Shown piece after piece: positions 60,553 to 64,000 of a DNA stretch of 64,000 nt (positions are counted from its first letter, which is position 1; the number at the start of each line of letters is the position of its first letter). The notes beneath the pieces are model-generated. The model was not told where the DNA came from, did no database searches, and saw only the letters and a list, made by a program, of their open reading frames with translations. Origin of the DNA: Knoellia koreensis (GTDB taxonomy: Bacteria > Actinomycetota > Actinomycetes > Actinomycetales > Dermatophilaceae); assembly GCF_013041615.1 (NCBI RefSeq), contig NZ_JABEPQ010000002.1, positions 496,001 to 560,000 of the forward strand, written 5' to 3'. The position numbers and the translations under genes were made by a program.

Positions 60553-63500
60553 TGCGTCGAGTGCGGCAGTGAAGCACTCCGCGGGCGGGTTGACCAGCCC
60601 CGCGCCCACCTGACCGGTGCCCGCCACTCGCCCAGCCATGCCGGTGTTGATCTGCGGCAGGACGCCGGTGCGCGCGACGGCGGTGACGTCGATGCCGGTG
60701 GGCGTGCCGCGGAACTCCAGGATCGGCACCTGGTATGCCGTGTGCTCACCGACGGTGATCTCATACATCGTGCGCGTGGCCCGCAGCGCGAACGGCACGT
60801 CACCGCCGACGAACCGGACAATGGCCGGCGCCGCGGCCATGGCGAACCCGCCGATGCCGGCGGTCTCGGTGATGGCGGAGTCGCCGATGTCGGGGTTGGC
60901 GTCGTCGGGGCCGTAGTCGCCGAGGAACAGGCCCTCGGGCGTGTTGGCAGGTCCGGTGAACCACCGGTCGCCCGTGCCCGCCGTCCGGATGCCGAAGTCG
61001 GTGCCGTTGCGCGCCATCGTGGTCACGACGGTCGACCCGGCGATCCCCTCGGCGGCCATCGTCGAGAGCTTGCACGCCGGCATACCGAGGTTGAGGAAGA
61101 AGTGCTCGTTCGCTCCCGAGAAGCGCACCGCCTCGGCGATGTCGACAGACGGCGCATCGGCCGCGATGAGGGCGGGCAGCAGCTCGCGCAGGAGCATGAG
61201 TGAGCCGGCACGGTTGCGGTTGTGGCCCTCGTCGCCCATCTGAAGCATCTGGGTGATGATCGCCTTGATGTCGATCGGGCCGGCCGCGCGCACAGCCTGC
61301 TGGAGCAGCGGCCCGAGCGTGGTGTTCATCCAGTGCAGTCGGTCGACCACCTCGGACCCATAGGCGCCGTAGCGCAGCACCTTGCCCAGCCCCTCGTTGA
61401 GCGAGCACCAGGAGGTGTGGTCGTGCACCTCGTCGCGCAGCTCGTAGAGCCACATCGAGGGCGAGACGACGCCGGCCATCGGCCCGACCGCGTCGCGGTG
61501 GTGGCAGGGCTCGAGGGTGTATGCCGCGGCCGCCAGCTGGCGCTCGGCCTCTTCCGCGGTGTCGGCCAGTCCCTCGAAGAGGACGGCGCCGATGAGGGCG
61601 CCGCGCATGGGACCGGACGCGCGCTCCCACTCGATCGGCGGCCCGGCGTGCAGGAACGTGCCACGCTCGAGCCCGAGGGCCTCCCACGCGGGACGCACAT
61701 CGACGAGGTCGGCGCCGGCAGCCGTCATCCGTTGCAGCGCAAGGGCATTCGCCTCCCGGCGTCGCGGGTCGGCGAGGACCTGCGCCAGGTGTCGCTCGGT
61801 GCCGGGCAGGGGCGGCTGCCAGTCGGTCTCCGTCACCGGCACCGCTTGGTCGCGCAGTGCATCGGCGAACAGGCTCACGCCGGCAGTCGCGACCACCGGG
61901 TCCTCGTCGAGCAGCACTCGCCCAGCGGTTCGAGGTAGTACAGCCCCGGTTTCGGGTGCGTTGTCACCTCGAACCACCGGGTCCACCGCCGGAGCCTGTC
62001 CGGTTCGAGGTGAAACGGCGCCGGATCCGGGTGCGTTGTCACCTCGAACCGGGAGGAGGTCGACGGCTCGACGGGTGGCCTCGGCAGCCGACAGGAACAC
62101 CTCGGCGCCCGCGGCAGCCAGCGCCCCAGCCGTGGACGAGATCCCTTGTGGGTCACCGGTGGTCCCCACCAACGCGACGACGACCGGTAGCTCGCGCCCG
62201 TCGGACGCCGCCGCCGCCCGAGCAGCACGGATGGCGTCGGCGAGCTCCGGCCCGGGGTCAGGGTGCGCGCCGTGGCCGAGCACCAGGTCGAGCAGCAGCA
62301 CCCCGCAGGTCGGGTCGCCCCCCTCTGCCGCGATGCGTTCCATCCGCAGGGTGGGGTCGATCATGGGGTGCGCACGGCCGCGGGTCAGCTCGTCGTCACC
62401 AAAGTCGATGACCACATGCCCTTCATCCCGCAGGTCGGGTCCGAGCGCCAGCTCCGGCGACAGCGGGATGTTCGACCGGATCGGGCCCACCCGCTCCCCC
62501 GCCACGAGCATCGCCTCGTCGGCGAGCGTGCCGCCGACGAACAGCCCGCGCAGCGACCCGCCGCGCGCCGACTGACTCGGCGAGCCCGACAAGCCCGACG
62601 AGCCCGGCGCCTGGTCCGCGTCCGGCGCCTCGGCGTCGATGAGCGGCTTCCAGTGCGGCCACTCCTCGGGTATGCCGTGCCCCAGCTCGGTCAGGGCGCT
62701 CGCCACTGCGGTGGTGAGGTCCGGACGACCCGGCCCGAGCGTTGCCCAGTGGACCGGCGTCGCCAGCCCCGCGGCATACCGCTCCAGCGCGGCCAGCACG
62801 TCGGGGGCCGGGGGTTTCGAGACGACGAGGATCGCGGTCGTGGCCTCGTCGGCGTCCAGCGCCGCGAGCGCCTGCCGCGTCGAGCGACCGGCGACCTGCG
62901 CCGACAGGTCGCGACCGCCCACGCCTAGGCAGTGGCTGACGCCGACGCCGGCCGCGTCGAGCAGCGCCATGACCTCCTGTGCGCCGGTGCCCGATGCCGC
63001 GACGATCCCGATCGGCCCCGGCCGGACGACGTTGGCAAACCCCAAGGCCGCCCCGCCGACGACAGCCGTGCCGCAGTCGGGTCCCATCATCAGCACGCCC
63101 CGACGGGCAGCCGCGTCCTTGAGCGCGACCTCGTCCTCGACCGAGACGTTGTCGGAGAACACCATGACCGACGCGCCCCGGTCGATCGCGTCGAAGGCCT
63201 CCGTGGCTGCGTGCTGGCCCGGCACCGAGACCAGGGCGAGCGTGGCACCGGCCTCCTCGACCGCGCGTCCCAGCGTGCGCGGCGACGACGCCTCTCCAAA
63301 GCCCGCCGCCGAGGACCCGCCCGCCCGCAGCCCGGCCAGCGCGTCCTCCAGTGCCGCCCGGCCGGAGGCGAGGCCGGCGTCGGAGTCAGCTCGGATCGCG
63401 ACGAGCAGGTCGTTGGTGCCGAGGCCGTCGGGGAGGTCGAACCCCATGCCGCGGATCACCTCGAGGTTGAGGTCGGTCGCCATCGCCACCTGCGCCGCCA

Positions 63501-63594
63501 CGACCCCGTCGGCTGCCGCCACCTGGCGCGAGACCTGCATCAGGCTCACCGAGTCGTGGTAGCTCCCGGGGCGCACCTCCACCACATCGGTCAC
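60526..63594 (-). CDS. fdrA: FdrA-YlbE (DUF1116) fusion, probable oxamate carbamoyltransferase subunits
   Basis: This 1022-residue protein joins two families that are separate in E. coli. Residues 1 to about 515 are FdrA (acyl-CoA synthetase-like fold; RRGVLMMGPDCGTAVVGGAALGFANVV and GIVAASGTGAQEVMALLDAAGVGVSHCLGVGGRDL). From about 556 to the end the sequence is YlbE/DUF1116 (LVDVRPAWEALGLERGTFLHAGPPIEWERASGPMRGALIGA). In E. coli FdrA, YlbE and YlbF (AllF, AllG, AllH) form oxamate carbamoyltransferase in allantoin breakdown. The linker (residues 515-556) is encoded by two 49-bp palindromic units and reads as two copies of VRGDNAPxxGAVxPRT. The GTG start overlaps the stop of the DUF2877 gene. 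Confidence 0.88.
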   Translation of the reverse strand: MTDVVEVRPGSYHDSVSLMQVSRQVAAADGVVAAQVAMATDLNLEVIRGMGFDLPDGLGTNDLLVAIRADSDAGLASGRAALEDALAGLRAGGSSAAGFGEASSPRTLGRAVEEAGATLALVSVPGQHAATEAFDAIDRGASVMVFSDNVSVEDEVALKDAAARRGVLMMGPDCGTAVVGGAALGFANVVRPGPIGIVAASGTGAQEVMALLDAAGVGVSHCLGVGGRDLSAQVAGRSTRQALAALDADEATTAILVVSKPPAPDVLAALERYAAGLATPVHWATLGPGRPDLTTAVASALTELGHGIPEEWPHWKPLIDAEAPDADQAPGSSGLSGSPSQSARGGSLRGLFVGGTLADEAMLVAGERVGPIRSNIPLSPELALGPDLRDEGHVVIDFGDDELTRGRAHPMIDPTLRMERIAAEGGDPTCGVLLLDLVLGHGAHPDPGPELADAIRAARAAAASDGRELPVVVALVGTTGDPQGISSTAGALAAAGAEVFLSAAEATRRAVDLLPVRGDNAPGSGAVSPRTGQAPAVDPVVRGDNAPETGAVLPRTAGRVLLDEDPVVATAGVSLFADALRDQAVPVTETDWQPPLPGTERHLAQVLADPRRREANALALQRMTAAGADLVDVRPAWEALGLERGTFLHAGPPIEWERASGPMRGALIGAVLFEGLADTAEEAERQLAAAAYTLEPCHHRDAVGPMAGVVSPSMWLYELRDEVHDHTSWCSLNEGLGKVLRYGAYGSEVVDRLHWMNTTLGPLLQQAVRAAGPIDIKAIITQMLQMGDEGHNRNRAGSLMLLRELLPALIAADAPSVDIAEAVRFSGANEHFFLNLGMPACKLSTMAAEGIAGSTVVTTMARNGTDFGIRTAGTGDRWFTGPANTPEGLFLGDYGPDDANPDIGDSAITETAGIGGFAMAAAPAIVRFVGGDVPFALRATRTMYEITVGEHTAYQVPILEFRGTPTGIDVTAVARTGVLPQINTGMAGRVAGTGQVGAGLVNPPAECFTAALDALAAATRRG
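61927..62050. repeat. Two in-frame 49-bp palindromic repeat units inside the FdrA-YlbE gene
   Basis: Unit 1 (61927-61975) and unit 2 (62002-62050) each begin with GGTTCGAGGT and end with its complement ACCTCGAACC. Their 29-base centres are about three-quarters identical and carry an inner dyad (CCGGATCCGG in unit 2). They are spaced exactly 75 bp, so both are read in the same frame. Their position matches the junction between the two fused protein families. Confidence 0.9.
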
Positions 63595-64000
63595 GGGTGT
63601 GCTCCTTCCAGGGCGGTCACGGGCCGTGCGGGATCGGCGCCCCCGCCGGCGTCGAGGGCGGCGGTGAACCCGGCCAGCAGGTCGGTGCCCGAGGTGTGCC
63701 CGATCGCGCGCACCTCGTCGACGGCCCGGACCGCGAGCGCGCGGTCACCGGCCGCGAGGGCGCGGGCGAGGCGCACGACGGGTGGCACGGCATACCCCTG
63801 CGACGCCTCGGTGAGCAGCGACGCGGACAGGGACGTCGTCGCCGCCAGCCACGGCCGCACGGCCCGCCACAGCACCTCCGCCTCGGCCAGTCGTCCGCGC
63901 AGCCGCAGCCCCAGGAGGATGCCGCAGAGCACGTCGTCCCCGCTGGGCGTGAGTCCCCCTCCGGCCCCGACGAGCACGCTCACCCGGCCGTCGACCTCGC
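63591..64000 (-). CDS. DUF2877 (YlbF/AllH-like) protein, C-terminal part
   Basis: The frame is open to the window edge, so the N-terminal part is missing; about 136 residues are visible. GGGLTPSGDDVLCGILLGLRL is the DUF2877 signature, followed by TTSLSASLLTEASQGYAVPPVVRLARAL and IGHTSGTDLLAGFTAAL. In E. coli the orthologue YlbF (AllH) is the third subunit of oxamate carbamoyltransferase. Here it precedes and overlaps the FdrA-YlbE gene by GTGA. A carbamate kinase would be expected further upstream, outside this window. Confidence 0.88.
   Translation of the reverse strand, partial: EVDGRVSVLVGAGGGLTPSGDDVLCGILLGLRLRGRLAEAEVLWRAVRPWLAATTSLSASLLTEASQGYAVPPVVRLARALAAGDRALAVRAVDEVRAIGHTSGTDLLAGFTAALDAGGGADPARPVTALEGAHP

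Overview
The window is one continuous stretch of high-G+C chromosome (my estimate is just over 70 % G+C) from an actinobacterium. The gene families, their order, the many GTG starts, the probably leaderless genes and the start/stop overlaps all fit Micrococcales. Intrasporangiaceae (Terrabacter, Knoellia, Phycicoccus or Janibacter relatives) is my best guess, by inference. I see no tRNA, rRNA, CRISPR array, transposase, integrase or phage gene. Coding is dense: no gene-free gap exceeds 300 bases, and the longest (37149-37442) is the divergent regulatory region of the beta-galactosidase locus.

Layout. 1-6572: a MoxR/DUF58 cluster (truncated membrane protein, DUF4129, DUF4350, MoxR ATPase, DUF58) facing a SpoIIM-like protein, with a divergent RDD protein. 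6582-16922: nucleoside salvage and uptake, made up of adenosine deaminase and a cupin, a TetR/hydrolase pair with two matching operator-like sites, then a BMP-type nucleoside ABC transporter followed by cytidine deaminase and thymidine phosphorylase. 17059-24980: M20 amidohydrolase, acyl-CoA mutase catalytic subunit, methyltransferase, MarR/GbsR-type regulator divergent from a two-gene ABC exporter, and GDP-mannose pyrophosphorylase divergent from a GT4 mannosyltransferase-like gene. 26505-33926: sdhCDAB, a secreted D,D-carboxypeptidase, a YihY/BrkB protein, a 2H phosphoesterase and trpS.

33968-41433: a galactoside module. A CUT1 ABC transporter, whose binding-protein gene carries a one-base frameshift, is divergent from GH42 beta-galactosidase, a DeoR repressor and galactokinase. 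41457-47863: secreted cyanophycinase-like protein, exonuclease III, S10 peptidase, an orphan HprK-like/PqqD-like pair and an aquaporin. 48039-57932: monomeric isocitrate dehydrogenase, an ArsR-phosphatase fusion, a Tat-exported C39-like protein, a Nudix-GNAT fusion, an X-Pro dipeptidyl-peptidase-like protein, malate dehydrogenase, DUF3017 and FolD. 58169-64000: a membrane protein, a secreted tripeptidyl-peptidase-like hydrolase, a fused FdrA-YlbE protein and a partial DUF2877 gene (oxamate/carbamoyl metabolism).

The most unusual signals are at DNA level. The octamer GTATGCCG (or its complement) occurs about 70 times by hand count, in genes, gaps and terminators, often forcing the rare codons TAT and GCA. 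Two 49-bp palindromic units are read in frame exactly at the FdrA/YlbE junction. A perfect 30-bp palindrome lies in the 5' end of cdd. Several long hairpins and operator-like inverted repeats also stand out.
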